64,000 nucleotides of DNA from Enterococcus sp. PF1-24 (lineage in GTDB: Bacteria; Bacillota; Bacilli; Lactobacillales; Enterococcaceae): assembly GCF_029893325.1 (NCBI RefSeq), contig NZ_JARXWL010000001.1:124001-188000 (forward strand), in the 5' to 3' direction. The position numbers and the translations under genes are program-made. This document shows positions 51,289-60,948 of the stretch, piece after piece. How positions within the stretch are numbered: the first letter of the stretch is position 1; every line of letters starts with the position of its first letter. The notes under the pieces were generated by a model. It had not been told where the DNA came from and did not search any database. It worked only from the letters and a program-made list of their open reading frames with translations.

Positions 51289-53184
51289 ATGAAAATTACT
51301 GATTTATTAGTTAAAGATGCGATGATTATGGACTTGCAAGCGACTGATAAGCAAGGAGCCATTGATGAAATGGTGGCAAAAATGTATGCAGCGGGTAGAA
51401 TTTCTGATATTGATACTTATAAAGCGGGGATTTTAGCTCGTGAAGCGCAAACTTCAACCGGTTTAGGTGATGGCATCGCTATGCCTCATGCTAAGAATGC
51501 TGCTGTTAAAGAAGCAACGGTGCTTTTTGCCAAAAGTGCTAAAGGTGTTGATTATGATGCTTTAGATGGTCAACCCACGTATTTATTCTTTATGATTGCT
51601 GCTCCAGAAGGGGCTAACGACACTCACTTGCAAGCTTTAGCAGCACTATCTCGTCAGCTAGTTAATGCTAATTTCGTTGCCAAATTAAAATTAGTAAAAA
51701 CTCCTGAAGAAGTTCAAGCCTTATTTAATGAAGCTGAATTAGAAAAAGCTCAAGCAACAGAATCAGAAGCAGTTGTTAGCGAAAATCAAAAATATATTGT
51801 TGCCGTAACCGCCTGCCCAACTGGAATCGCCCACACTTATATGGCAGAAGATGCTTTAAAACAAAAAGCTAAAGAAATGGGCGTGGCAATTAAAGTTGAA
51901 ACCAATGGTTCTGAAGGCATTAAAAATCGCTTAACTGCCGAAGAAATCGCTAAAGCGGATGCAGTAATTATTGCCGCAGATAAAAATGTTGAAATGAACC
52001 GTTTTGATGGTAAACCTTTAGTTAATCGTCCAGTTAGTGATGGCATTCGTAAAACTGAAGAATTAATCACTTTAGCTTTAAGTGGTAAAGCCCCTATTTA
52101 TCATGGGGATAATAACGCCAGCAATGAAAACGATAATCAAGCTGAAGGTTCTGTCGGTCAAAAAATCTATAAAGATTTAATGAACGGTGTTTCCCATATG
52201 CTACCTTTTGTTATCGGTGGTGGGATTGCCATTGCACTTTCCTTTATGATTGACCAACTGTTGGGCGTGCCGCAAGATTCGTTAGCTAGCTTAGGAAGCT
52301 ACAACCAACTTGCTAGTTATTTTAATCAAATTGGTAGTGCCGCTTTCGGCTTTATGTTACCTGTCTTAGCTGGTTTTATCGCTTCAAGTATTAGTGACCG
52401 CCCTGGTTTAGTGGCTGGTTTTGCGGCTGGTGCCTTAGCTAATGCGGGCGGCGCTGGTTTCCTTGGTGCTTTAATCGGCGGTTTTATCGCCGGCTATGTC
52501 ATTGTCTTTTTACGAAAAGTCTTTAGTGGTTTACCAAAATCGCTTGATGGTATTAAAGCCATTCTCTTCTATCCGGTTTTCGGTTTGCTAATTACTGGTT
52601 TCTTAATGTTTTTAGTCAATATGCCAATGAGTGCCATTAATACCGCTTTTAACAATTTCTTGACCAGTTTAAGTGGTGGTAACGCCGCTTTGCTAGGGGC
52701 GCTACTTGCAGGGATGATGGCGGTTGACTTAGGTGGACCAGTTAATAAAGCCGCTTATGTTTTCGGTACAGCAACTTTAGCTACTACTGTCGCTGATGGC
52801 GGTAGCGTGGTAATGGCAGCAGTTATGGCTGGTGGCATGGTACCACCATTAGCAATTTTCGTAGCTACTCGCTTGTTTAAAAATAAATTTTCAAAAGATG
52901 AACAAGATGCTGGTTTAACCAATATTATTATGGGGCTATCTTTTGTAACTGAAGGCGCGATTCCTTTTGCGGCGGCAGATCCATTAAGAACCATTCCAAG
53001 TTTCGTGGCTGGTTCAGCAATTGCTGGCGCTTTAGTTGGTGGTTTTGGGATTAAATTATTAGCGCCCCATGGTGGTATTTTCGTAGTTTTCCTATTAAGT
53101 AATCCTTTCTTATATTTACTTTTCATTTTAATTGGTTCTATCATTTCTGGTGTTTTACTAGGCTTATTGAAAAAAAGTAATTAA
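51289..53184 (+). CDS. fruA: PTS fructose transporter subunit EIIABC
   Basis: Takes up fructose as fructose-1-phosphate. Domain order: EIIA (1-150) with phospho-His in AMPHAKNAAVKE, EIIB (about 165-265) with phospho-Cys in VTACPTGIAHTYMAE, and EIIC (about 285-631) with the usual membrane helices, e.g. SHMLPFVIGGGIAIALSF. All 631 residues are in frame. It is the last gene of fruR-fruK-fruA. Confidence 0.96.
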   Translation: MKITDLLVKDAMIMDLQATDKQGAIDEMVAKMYAAGRISDIDTYKAGILAREAQTSTGLGDGIAMPHAKNAAVKEATVLFAKSAKGVDYDALDGQPTYLFFMIAAPEGANDTHLQALAALSRQLVNANFVAKLKLVKTPEEVQALFNEAELEKAQATESEAVVSENQKYIVAVTACPTGIAHTYMAEDALKQKAKEMGVAIKVETNGSEGIKNRLTAEEIAKADAVIIAADKNVEMNRFDGKPLVNRPVSDGIRKTEELITLALSGKAPIYHGDNNASNENDNQAEGSVGQKIYKDLMNGVSHMLPFVIGGGIAIALSFMIDQLLGVPQDSLASLGSYNQLASYFNQIGSAAFGFMLPVLAGFIASSISDRPGLVAGFAAGALANAGGAGFLGALIGGFIAGYVIVFLRKVFSGLPKSLDGIKAILFYPVFGLLITGFLMFLVNMPMSAINTAFNNFLTSLSGGNAALLGALLAGMMAVDLGGPVNKAAYVFGTATLATTVADGGSVVMAAVMAGGMVPPLAIFVATRLFKNKFSKDEQDAGLTNIIMGLSFVTEGAIPFAAADPLRTIPSFVAGSAIAGALVGGFGIKLLAPHGGIFVVFLLSNPFLYLLFILIGSIISGVLLGLLKKSN

Positions 53185-53200
53185 TTTAACTAAAAACTAA

Positions 53201-53270
53201 AAAACAGCTTCTTCAATTGATAAGTTTCCCAAAAGACTTTGGGTTAATCATCAATGAAGAAGCTGTTTTT
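53201..53270. terminator. terminator after fruA (and convergent gene)
   Basis: AAAACAGCTTCTTCA pairs with TGAAGAAGCTGTTTT; inside is a second stem CCCAAA/TTTGGG. A T-run follows at 53266-53270. Confidence 0.85.
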
Positions 53271-53317
53271 ACTTTCAACTATTAACTGAATTTCGGTTGT
53301 TGCAGACGTTTCATATT

Positions 53318-54604
53318 TTATTGACTTAAAAATAAAACTTGTAAATGATTTTCCCCTTTTTTCAAATCAAGCCGAATACCTTCCCGCATCTTTTGAGTTC
53401 GGCCGATTGTCACATCAGCTAAACGCTCTTTTAATGGCGTTAAAGGTAAAGAATCGAATTGCTCTTCCGGGATAAATAGTTGTAAAATTGGCGTATATTT
53501 TTGATATTGCTCATCTTTCACTTTAATCTCTAAGTGGGAACGAATATAGTATTCATAAGCTGCTAATCCCTCATCTAAGGTCAATTGCGGATTTAACACT
53601 TTGTAATTCATCATCCCGGTACCCTTTTCATCTACCCAAGGAAAATAAGCCTGAGCATTTAAAGCGCCAAAAACCCGGCGCTCACCATAAGCTTCTTTAA
53701 TTAAATCATAGCTACGGGTTACAAAATGCGTGGCATTACTTTTAGGCACAGGTTGCAAACGGCTATTTTGATATTGAACCGTTTGTAAACAGTGGTCACG
53801 CTTCGCAAATTCAATAAAAGGCTCTTGCAAAATTCCCACACCATTGTTCCAGACAATTTGATTAAAGCCCATTTGACTACGAAATAATTCCTGAAATTGC
53901 CGATTAGTAGGATGCTGCCAATTAAAAGGATTGGCAAAAAGCACCACTTCAATCAGTTGATTTTCCAACTCTTTCACAGAATCCACTTGTTGAACATCCA
54001 AAAAGATTTCTTTTAAAAACAAAGAATAATAGGCTTTAGTAAAATACATCTTCCAACAAGAAGTTAAGCATAACTCTTTGTAAAAAATATCATAGCCGGC
54101 TAAGTGATTGCAATCAACAATAACTTCCCCAGTTAAAGCTTTCATTTTAGGTAGTTTAGCCGTTTCCTCAGTGCTTTCAAATAAACCGCGTTTACTGATT
54201 TCTGGCGTATTATTCATTAAATATTCTTGATAACTGCGGACGTAGCCGTATAAACCCTTCTTTTGTAAACGTTGAATTTGATAATCAGTCAATAAATTCT
54301 GCTGGTGTTGATAAATTTTTTCGTTAAGGATTATTTTTTCTAATAACTTATCTTCTGAAAAATAAATCATCAGCGCGTTTTCCTCATCCCCAACAGTTAA
54401 CCACTGCTGATTGATGCTCTGACTATCTGCTAACAACGCTTGCACCAGTTCTAATTCAAAAAGTTCCGTTGGGCCATCAGCTAATTGAAAGAAAGTTGGC
54501 TGAATCAACAAGCGTGCTAAAACTAACCAATCTTGACTGTAATTTCGTAACTCTTCCTCAGTTAAATCAATCAATTGATTCACTAAATAAATTTGATTCT
54601 CCAT
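53318..54604 (-). CDS. protein of unknown function, 428 residues
   Basis: I do not recognise the family. The sequence is soluble, with many aromatic residues and no signal peptide, membrane helix or known catalytic motif. Notable stretches are VIVDCNHLAGYDIFYKELCL in the middle and a basic C-terminal part (GRTQKMREGIRLDLKKGE). The ATG at 54604, ten bases after AAGGA, is preferred over 54622. It is a single gene between the fru operon and a divergent small ORF, with AT content like its neighbours, so recent transfer is not suggested. Confidence 0.6.
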   Translation of the reverse strand: MENQIYLVNQLIDLTEEELRNYSQDWLVLARLLIQPTFFQLADGPTELFELELVQALLADSQSINQQWLTVGDEENALMIYFSEDKLLEKIILNEKIYQHQQNLLTDYQIQRLQKKGLYGYVRSYQEYLMNNTPEISKRGLFESTEETAKLPKMKALTGEVIVDCNHLAGYDIFYKELCLTSCWKMYFTKAYYSLFLKEIFLDVQQVDSVKELENQLIEVVLFANPFNWQHPTNRQFQELFRSQMGFNQIVWNNGVGILQEPFIEFAKRDHCLQTVQYQNSRLQPVPKSNATHFVTRSYDLIKEAYGERRVFGALNAQAYFPWVDEKGTGMMNYKVLNPQLTLDEGLAAYEYYIRSHLEIKVKDEQYQKYTPILQLFIPEEQFDSLPLTPLKERLADVTIGRTQKMREGIRLDLKKGENHLQVLFLSQ

Positions 54605-54748
54605 CTTTTTCACATCCTTCAAAAAGCTTTATCTCACTCTTATTATAACGAATTTTTTCACAAGTACCTAATTATAACCACTTTGCCAACGACAGTATTT
54701 TCATTTTAACATTTTTCGTGGTAAAATAAACGGGCGGAGGTGAAAAAC

Positions 54749-54904
54749 ATGGCTCTAAAATTTGAAAAAACTGATGATTTAGATAAATTATTTGCTGAGT
54801 TTGCAATTGATCCTGACAAAATTGTAGCACCTGATGAAGAAATCAACCAATTCTTAAAACCTAATCAAGAGGAAGAAGAAAAAAAGAAAAAAATTATGAA
54901 ATAA
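54749..54904 (+). CDS. small charged protein, 51 residues
   Basis: Open frame with a strong GGAGGTG site seven bases before ATG and a clear terminator six bases after the stop, so it is very likely a real gene. The protein starts MALKFEKTDDLDKLFAEFAI, is acidic in the middle (PDEEINQFL) and ends in EEEE-KKKK-IMK. It resembles the small conserved SPJ_0845-type proteins of streptococci; this is from memory and uncertain. No function is known. Confidence 0.7.
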   Translation: MALKFEKTDDLDKLFAEFAIDPDKIVAPDEEINQFLKPNQEEEEKKKKIMK

Positions 54905-54909
54905 TTAGC

Positions 54910-54951
54910 AAAAAGCACAAATGGGTAGTCATCTACTCACTTGTGCTTTTT
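54910..54951. terminator. bidirectional terminator
   Basis: AAAAAGCACAA pairs with TTGTGCTTTTT and the stem extends inward through GTAG/CTAC with mismatches. A long T-run follows on the plus strand. Confidence 0.85.
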
Positions 54952-54966
54952 TTCGTTTCAAATAGG

Positions 54967-55197
54967 CTATTTTCTGTTTACCAACTTTTCGTTACCTCTT
55001 TTAAAATTGCCTGTCACTTTTGCTAAAGCCAGTTGGATTTCTTCATCTGTCCCGTGATTCAAGCGTTTTAAAAAACGACTAGCTTTTTCCCCTTTAAGAA
55101 TCATTACTTGTTTACCGTAGTGATAAATAAAGACTTTGCCATCATTTTTCTCTTCAAAAGTAAAGGCCTTTTCGGTAACTAATTTTTCTAGGCTCAT
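54967..55197 (-). CDS. small conserved hypothetical protein, 76 residues
   Basis: Basic soluble protein beginning MSLEKLVTEKAFTFEEKNDG. The body has alternating strands and a helix (KASRFLKRLNHGTDEEIQLA). ATG follows AAGGAG. It is 14 bp after the flavoprotein gene and shares its transcript. No family is recognised; a role linked to the flavoprotein is only suggested by position. Confidence 0.6.
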   Translation of the reverse strand: MSLEKLVTEKAFTFEEKNDGKVFIYHYGKQVMILKGEKASRFLKRLNHGTDEEIQLALAKVTGNFKRGNEKLVNRK

Positions 55198-55211
55198 AAG
55201 TAAACTCCTTC

Positions 55212-55784
55212 TTACTCTCCTAAAGACTCTTCTAGGTATAGCTGATTTAATCTAACGGCTAAATCTTCAGCTTTTTTTAATGCTACCAAGTCATTTTTTG
55301 CTGCTAACTTACTAGTGTTTAGAGAAAAAATCTGACCAATGCAAGTTGTTTTTAAATGCCTAAAAATAATTTCTGCTGTTTTTTCGGCGTTAACAGTCGT
55401 TCCATCACCAGCACCAACAATTATTAGTACACCGTTCTTCAACTTATTTACCAACTCTTTTTCTTTAAAAAAGCGTGAAATCCAAAAATATTGAAATCTG
55501 CTGCACATGCTTATTAAAGAATCTGACAATTCAGAAAAATATAACGGAGAAGCAATAATCACGTTATCATACTCATTAATCTTTTGGTATAGCTCTTGCA
55601 TTTTGTCATCTAAGCGACAAGTGGCTTTTTTCCAGCATTGACGACAATCATCACAAGGTTGGATTTGATCATGATAAGCTGAAAAAACATCAATACTACC
55701 ATCTAAATTTTTACACAGTTCAGATAATAACGCTGCCGTATCTCCTTTTCTATGAGGAGAACCATTTAAAACAAGAGTTTTCAT
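55212..55784 (-). CDS. NADPH-dependent FMN reductase-like / iron-sulfur flavoprotein
   Basis: Flavodoxin-like fold: the phosphate loop LVLNGSPHRKGDTAALL binds FMN, and IIASPLYFSELSDSLI is the second flavin loop. A compact cysteine cluster C44-x2-C47-x2-C50-x5-C56 (CDDCRQCWKKATC) resembles the cluster-binding motif of iron-sulfur flavoproteins, so it may carry a 4Fe-4S centre and act in electron transfer or quinone/metal reduction. It has 190 residues. The substrate is unknown. Confidence 0.8.
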   Translation of the reverse strand: MKTLVLNGSPHRKGDTAALLSELCKNLDGSIDVFSAYHDQIQPCDDCRQCWKKATCRLDDKMQELYQKINEYDNVIIASPLYFSELSDSLISMCSRFQYFWISRFFKEKELVNKLKNGVLIIVGAGDGTTVNAEKTAEIIFRHLKTTCIGQIFSLNTSKLAAKNDLVALKKAEDLAVRLNQLYLEESLGE

Positions 55785-55837
55785 TATTCATCCTTCACAC
55801 CTTTACTAGAGGTTAACATTATGTTTGGTTATTATTT

Positions 55838-56419
55838 CTATAAATAAGATTCAATTGCCTGCCAAGCTTCAGTTTTACCAGCTTTTGTTTCGGAAGAAAA
55901 CATGACAAATTGATCGTTATTATCAAAATCTAAAGCTTTTTTGATAATACTTTCGTGTTTATTCCATTTTCCCCGAGGAATTTTATCAATTTTTGTCGCG
56001 ACAACAATTACTGGAATTTCATAGTATTTCAAAAACTGATACATTTGCACATCTTCTTTCGAAGGTTCATGGCGGGCATCAACCAAAGAAACCACTGCTT
56101 TCAGCTGTTCTCTTTGAGTCATATAAGTTTCAATCATCTTGCCCCATTTAGCTCTTTCGGTTTTTGAAACTTTAGCGTAGCCATAACCAGGCACATCCAC
56201 AAAATGTAATTGGTTTTCAATTAAATAAAAGTTTAGCGTTTGGGTTTTTCCTGGTTTCCCAGATGTCCGGGCTAAATTTTTACGGTTAATTAAAGTATTG
56301 ATAAAAGAAGATTTTCCCACATTAGAACGGCCTGCCAAAGCAATTTCTGGCAAATTAGTTTCTGGATATTGTTTCGGTTCAACCGCACTAATAATTATCT
56401 CAGCATTATGTACATCCAT
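55838..56419 (-). CDS. engB: ribosome biogenesis GTP-binding protein EngB (YsxC)
   Basis: Small GTPase required for 50S assembly. [14 protein letters not shown] (G1), [10 protein letters not shown] (G3) and TKIDK (G4) are clear. The longer frame starts at 56476, but its N-terminus has no ribosome site. AAGGAGG lies seven bases before the ATG at 56419 (four before that at 56422), giving about 193 residues, the family norm. It follows clpX after a terminator, as in Bacillus order lonA/clpX-ysxC. Confidence 0.94.
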   Translation of the reverse strand: MDVHNAEIIISAVEPKQYPETNLPEIALAGRSNVGKSSFINTLINRKNLARTSGKPGKTQTLNFYLIENQLHFVDVPGYGYAKVSKTERAKWGKMIETYMTQREQLKAVVSLVDARHEPSKEDVQMYQFLKYYEIPVIVVATKIDKIPRGKWNKHESIIKKALDFDNNDQFVMFSSETKAGKTEAWQAIESYL

Positions 56420-56453
56420 CATTTTTCCTCCTTGCTCATATTTTTCTACGAAA

Positions 56454-56493
56454 AAAAGACAGAAGCTGTTAAGCACCGCTTTCTGTCTTTTTT
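56454..56493 (-). terminator. terminator after clpX
   Basis: AAAAAAGACAGAA pairs with TTTCTGTCTTTTTT, with one bulged base, and lies in the engB leader. Confidence 0.8.
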
Positions 56494-56505
56494 AAAAACA
56501 AATCA

Positions 56506-57756
56506 TTAGCCGGCTTTTTTCGTTTCGCCACTATAGTAAATAGTTGGTTCACCTTCACCGTCAGCTGCTGCTTTATTGATGACAACTTTTTCAATCGTAT
56601 CATCTGATGGAATATCAAACATGATGTCCATCATAATATCTTCAATAATTGAACGTAAACCACGGGCACCAGTATTGCGCTCAATGGCTTTGTTAGCAAT
56701 CGTTTCTAAAGCGGCTGTTTCAAATTCCAACTCAGTATCATCAAGAGCTAATAATTTTTGGTATTGTTTTACTAAAGCATTTTTCGGCTCAGTTAAAATT
56801 CGTACCAAATCTTCCGTTGTTAATTTATCCAAAGCAGCCATTACTGGTATCCGACCAATAAATTCTGGAATCAAACCAAATTTCAATAAATCTTCAGGAA
56901 TGATATGTTGCATAATGCTTTCATTCTCATCCAATTTTTTATTTGTTGTTCCAAAACCAATTGTCTTTTCACCAAGGCGGTTTCTAACAATCGTTTCAAT
57001 TCCGTCAAAAGCACCACCAACAATAAATAAAATATTGGTTGTGTCGATTTGAATAAATTCTTGATGAGGATGCTTTCTGCCTCCTTGAGGTGGCACACTC
57101 GCAACCGTACCTTCTAAAATTTTCAGTAAAGCTTGTTGCACGCCTTCACCGGAAACATCTCGGGTGATTGAAACATTTTCGCTTTTACGAGCAATTTTAT
57201 CAATTTCATCAATATAAATAATCCCTTGTTCAGCTCGCTCAACATTATAATCAGCGGCTTGTAAAAGTTTTAGTAAGATGTTTTCAACATCTTCCCCAAC
57301 ATACCCCGCTTCTGTTAAGCTCGTTGCATCAGCAATTGCAAAAGGAACATTTAATGTTCTAGCTAAAGATTGCGCTAAAAATGTTTTACCAGAACCTGTT
57401 GGTCCGATTAAACAAATATTACTTTTTTGCAATTCCACATCATCATGATGCTCATTTTCTTGCTGATTCACTCGCTTATAATGATTATAAACAGCTACTG
57501 ACAAGGCGCGTTTCGCACGCTCTTGACCAATCACGTACATATCTAAAATATTTAGGATTTCTTGAGGTTTAGGAACTTCAATCATCACATTTTCGTCTTC
57601 ATCATAAAACTCTTCATCAATAATCTCTTTACACAAATCGATACACTCATTACAAATATAGACACCAGGTCCTGCAACGATTTTCTTTACTTCTTCTTGC
57701 ATTTTTCCACAAAAAGAACAACGAACTGTATCGCTTCCGTCAGTGTTATCGTACAC
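56506..57756 (-). CDS. clpX: ATP-dependent Clp protease ATP-binding subunit ClpX
   Basis: AAA+ unfoldase for ClpP. The N-terminal zinc finger uses C13, C16, C35 and C38 (RCSFCGK...ICNECID). Walker A is [15 protein letters not shown], Walker [13 protein letters not shown], and sensor 2 [13 protein letters not shown]. It has 416 residues. The start is GTG 57756 with AGGTGG seven bases upstream. It lies downstream of tig, the conserved order, with its own leader. Confidence 0.96.
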   Translation of the reverse strand: MYDNTDGSDTVRCSFCGKMQEEVKKIVAGPGVYICNECIDLCKEIIDEEFYDEDENVMIEVPKPQEILNILDMYVIGQERAKRALSVAVYNHYKRVNQQENEHHDDVELQKSNICLIGPTGSGKTFLAQSLARTLNVPFAIADATSLTEAGYVGEDVENILLKLLQAADYNVERAEQGIIYIDEIDKIARKSENVSITRDVSGEGVQQALLKILEGTVASVPPQGGRKHPHQEFIQIDTTNILFIVGGAFDGIETIVRNRLGEKTIGFGTTNKKLDENESIMQHIIPEDLLKFGLIPEFIGRIPVMAALDKLTTEDLVRILTEPKNALVKQYQKLLALDDTELEFETAALETIANKAIERNTGARGLRSIIEDIMMDIMFDIPSDDTIEKVVINKAAADGEGEPTIYYSGETKKAG

Positions 57757-57942
57757 ACCTTCACCACCTAACGCATTTTCGATTTAAGCTTTTAAATCTT
57801 GCTCTATCATATCATAGAAAACCAGAAAGAAAAAGACTTTGCCAGCAACTTAATTAATTTTGTCTACGCTATTAAAGACTAAACAAATAAAAAAAGTAGC
57901 AACATTCCAAAGTCATTTCTTTAGAGCATATCAGTTAAGAAA

Positions 57943-57983
57943 GGACTAAGCAGTAGTTTTTTTCAAAACTTCTTGCTTAGTCC
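57943..57983 (-). terminator. terminator after tig
   Basis: Perfect 10-bp stem GGACTAAGCA / TGCTTAGTCC with a T-rich loop. Confidence 0.7.
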
Positions 57984-57991
57984 CAAAAGTC

Positions 57992-59275
57992 TTAGACTTC
58001 TTTAGCAGTACTTGTAATTAATTCAATCGCTTTTTTCATGTTAATGTCATGAGCTAACATATCTGGTGAAAGTACGTTTTGTACTTGCTCAACTGGCATA
58101 CCATATTGTTCAGCTAAATCTTTAACTTCTGCTTCAAGTTCAGCTTCAGTTGCTTCAAATTTTTCAGCTGCTACGATTGCTTCAAGAACTAAGTTAGTTC
58201 TAACGCGAGCATCCGCTTCGCCTTCAAATTGTTTATGCAAATCAGCTTCTGAAGTACCAGTAATTTGGTAATACATTTCAGGATTGATTCCTTGACGTTG
58301 CATGTTACCTAAGAATTCATTCATGGCACGGTGAACTTCATCGTGAACCATTTCATGTGGTAATTCTACGATTTCTGCATTGTCAACAGCTTTTTGTAAA
58401 GCTTCTTCGTCGCGAGCTTCTTCAGCTGCGTCCTCTTTTTGTTCAGTTAATTCTTTAAGATATTTTTCTTTTAATTCTGCTAAAGTTTCAACTTCATCGT
58501 CAATATCTTTAGCAAATTCATCGTCTAATTCAGGTAATTCTTTAGCTTTTACTTCATGGATTTTAACTTTGAAGATTGCTTCTTTACCAGCTAAGTCAGC
58601 TGCTTGGTAGTCTTCTGGGAAAGTAACGGTAACATCTACGTCTTCGCCAGCTTTATGACCAACTAATTGTTCTTCAAAACCAGGAATGAATGAACCTGAA
58701 CCAAGTTCTAGTGAATAATTTTCACCTTTACCGCCTTCAAACGCTTCATCTCCAACAAATCCTTCAAAGTCGATAACAGTTGTATCGCCTTCAGCTGCTG
58801 CTTCGTCTTCTTTAAGTACTAATTCAGCATTAGCTGCTTGTTCTTTTTGCAAACGTTCTTCAACGTCTGCTTCAGAAACTTCACGGTCTTGTTTAGCAAC
58901 TTCTAAATCTTTATAATCGCCTAATTTAACTTCAGGTTTTACGATTACTTCAGCACTGATTTCCCAAGGTTTCCCTTTTTCCATGCTTTCAACATTGATT
59001 TTTGGTTGCGCAACTGGTGTAATACCAGCTTCTTCAACTGCTGCTTCATAAGCGGCTGGTAAAGCTGCGTTTAAAGCATCTTCAAACAATGCTTCTTCGC
59101 CGTACATTCTGTTGAAAACAGCACGGGTAACTTTTCCTTTACGGAAGCCAGGAACATTTAAGTTTCCTTTAACTTTATTAAAGGCAGTTGTTAAGCCTTT
59201 TTCGATTTCTGAACTTTCAATAGAGAATGTTAGCACACCATCGTTTGTGCCTTTTTTTTCCCACTTAGCAGTCAT
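57992..59275 (-). CDS. tig: trigger factor
   Basis: Ribosome-bound chaperone with peptidyl-prolyl isomerase activity. The ribosome-binding N-terminus has the signature [18 protein letters not shown] (about 40-57); the FKBP domain (about 160-245) includes [20 protein letters not shown]; a helical C-terminal arm follows. It has 427 residues. ATG follows TCGGAGG. It has a strong promoter with an inverted repeat over its -35 box. Confidence 0.97.
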   Translation of the reverse strand: MTAKWEKKGTNDGVLTFSIESSEIEKGLTTAFNKVKGNLNVPGFRKGKVTRAVFNRMYGEEALFEDALNAALPAAYEAAVEEAGITPVAQPKINVESMEKGKPWEISAEVIVKPEVKLGDYKDLEVAKQDREVSEADVEERLQKEQAANAELVLKEDEAAAEGDTTVIDFEGFVGDEAFEGGKGENYSLELGSGSFIPGFEEQLVGHKAGEDVDVTVTFPEDYQAADLAGKEAIFKVKIHEVKAKELPELDDEFAKDIDDEVETLAELKEKYLKELTEQKEDAAEEARDEEALQKAVDNAEIVELPHEMVHDEVHRAMNEFLGNMQRQGINPEMYYQITGTSEADLHKQFEGEADARVRTNLVLEAIVAAEKFEATEAELEAEVKDLAEQYGMPVEQVQNVLSPDMLAHDINMKKAIELITSTAKEV

Positions 59276-59339
59276 TAAATTTCCCTCCGAAATATCTATT
59301 AATTTTATGATACATACATTATTTTCTGCATACCTTTAA

Positions 59340-59379
59340 ATAGTACACTAAGCCTTGAAAATTGTAAACATTTTTACAA
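59340..59379 (-). promoter_or_regulatory. tig promoter with an inverted repeat over -35
   Basis: Minus strand TTTACA (59363-59368) and TACTAT (59340-59345) are 17 bp apart. TTGTAAA (59362-59368) and TTTACAA (59373-59379) form a perfect 7-4-7 inverted repeat covering the -35 box, a plausible operator. It differs from the Rex consensus TTGTGAA-N4-TTCACAA by one base per half. Confidence 0.55.
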
Positions 59380-59426
59380 TGGAAGATTGCTTTTTTTCGC
59401 CGATATTGATTAAAAATTGCTATTCT

Positions 59427-60377
59427 TTAATTAAAATTTAAGGTAAACTCCCGCAATTTTTGTTTTTGAGCTTGCAAAGCTTGACCAGCAGGTGAAAAAA
59501 GCAAAGCTTCATCGACATCTGCCAACTGATAATCCGCCAAGTAACTAGCAACGATTAATTGTGGCTGCGTAAAGACTTCATCACTAAAAGGATATACAAT
59601 CGCAAAATGTAGCTTCAACTCATCTAATAAGGCTGGTAGCATCACCGGATTATCATCTTCAAGGGCTTCCCTTAAAAGCTTCGCACTAGCTAAATAATTG
59701 GCTACCTCAGCTGGCATGGTCATGGCTTTTGGTAAAAGAGTTTTGATTTCACCGTTGTACCAAAGAAAGTCGATTTCTTGATTAGCAGCGATTTCTACTA
59801 AATCTTCTACCAAGCGTAAGCGACTAAAATAATTTAATTCTGGCTGAATCAATAATTTGCGGCTCACTTGGATGAATTTTTCATAAGGTAATTCTTTTAA
59901 TTCTTTAATACGGGCAAATTGCTGATTAAGACTAACTGTTGCTAAATCATCAGTCAGAGTTAACAAACGTTGAATCCGCTGTTTTTCAAATTTCAAAACA
60001 TAAGCTTCCGCTTCGGCTAATTGTTGCTGCGCTATCGTTAGAAAATCTTCGTATTTTTCTTGCCGTTGAAAATATAACAGCCATTTGCGCGCTTCTAAAA
60101 ACTGCCGATTTAAAATTAACAATTGCCAATAAGTTTTAAAAGTGTCCGTTTCAGCTAAATATTCTTGAGGAAAATCGCCTGCTAAAGTATAAGCTTTTTG
60201 ATTTTCGCCAACTTCGATTAACAGGTTTACCAAGATATAATTTAAAGAAAACGTCGCCCCAATTTGATAGGCCGCTTGATAATGCTGAATGGCTAGTAAT
60301 AAATCGCCAGCCGCAACTGCCCCCTCCCCCAAACGTAAAAAATCTTCATAATCATTGGGGAACTCTACTTGCTTCAT
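59427..60377 (-). CDS. TPR-like helical protein of unknown function
   Basis: 316 residues, predicted almost wholly helical. The N-terminal segment FLRLGEGAVAAGDLLLAIQHYQAAYQIG resembles a tetratricopeptide repeat and further helix pairs follow. No signal peptide, membrane helix or catalytic motif is seen, so it is likely a cytoplasmic scaffold or interaction protein. It starts at ATG 60377 after GGAGC, 28 bp after the 97-residue gene upstream, in one transcript. Confidence 0.6.
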   Translation of the reverse strand: MKQVEFPNDYEDFLRLGEGAVAAGDLLLAIQHYQAAYQIGATFSLNYILVNLLIEVGENQKAYTLAGDFPQEYLAETDTFKTYWQLLILNRQFLEARKWLLYFQRQEKYEDFLTIAQQQLAEAEAYVLKFEKQRIQRLLTLTDDLATVSLNQQFARIKELKELPYEKFIQVSRKLLIQPELNYFSRLRLVEDLVEIAANQEIDFLWYNGEIKTLLPKAMTMPAEVANYLASAKLLREALEDDNPVMLPALLDELKLHFAIVYPFSDEVFTQPQLIVASYLADYQLADVDEALLFSPAGQALQAQKQKLREFTLNFN

Positions 60378-60405
60378 AAATAATAGCTCCTACTTTTTTT
60401 ATTTT

Positions 60406-60699
60406 CTAATATAAATTACGAATAATCAGCGCTTGTTCTTCACTAGTTTCGCCTTTATCAACTGCTTTGGCTTTTTCTTTTAAAGAATAGCCAACAAAAA
60501 CATCTTGAGAAACCGGATCAGCAATCTTGAAACGCAAGACAGATTCTACCGAAACAGCTTCCGGTGAAATCTCTTGTACGCTATCCCAGCCAGTATCCAG
60601 AAAAATTTTTGTATCATCCGTTAACTGATGCACTTGCTCCAACTCAACAAGTTTAGCTTTTAATTCTTTTAAAGTAATTACTGGTGCTTGATTTTCCAT
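60406..60699 (-). CDS. hypothetical protein, 97 residues
   Basis: Small acidic soluble protein: MENQAPVITLKELKAKLVEL begins a helical part, then a beta-rich stretch (TKIFLDTGWDSVQEI, VLRFKIADPV). The ATG at 60699, eight to nine bases after GGAGG, is preferred over 60720. A TATAAT box lies at 60741-60746 on the minus strand. It is co-transcribed with the TPR-like gene. I do not recognise the family. Confidence 0.6.
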   Translation of the reverse strand: MENQAPVITLKELKAKLVELEQVHQLTDDTKIFLDTGWDSVQEISPEAVSVESVLRFKIADPVSQDVFVGYSLKEKAKAVDKGETSEEQALIIRNLY

Positions 60700-60866
60700 A
60701 GTACGACCTCCACCATTCATTTGAAATATTTAGTATTCCTATTATACCGAAAAAACATCAAAATTGCTTATTTTTATATCAACTGACAAGCAAACTTACT
60801 ACAATTTTATAAATTCTGCTTCTAGCGAAATGACTAGACCAATTATTCAAATATTTAAATTATCAT

Positions 60867-60895
60867 TTGACAAAACGAGATGAACAGATTATCAT
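60867..60895 (+). promoter_or_regulatory. glmS promoter
   Basis: TTGACA (60867-60872) and TATCAT (60890-60895), 17 bp apart, about 50 bp before the ribozyme cleavage site. Confidence 0.7.
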
Positions 60896-60948
60896 TATTA
60901 ATGTTTCTGAAAATAAAAAAGCAGGAGGTTTGTTAGACCAATCGGAAT

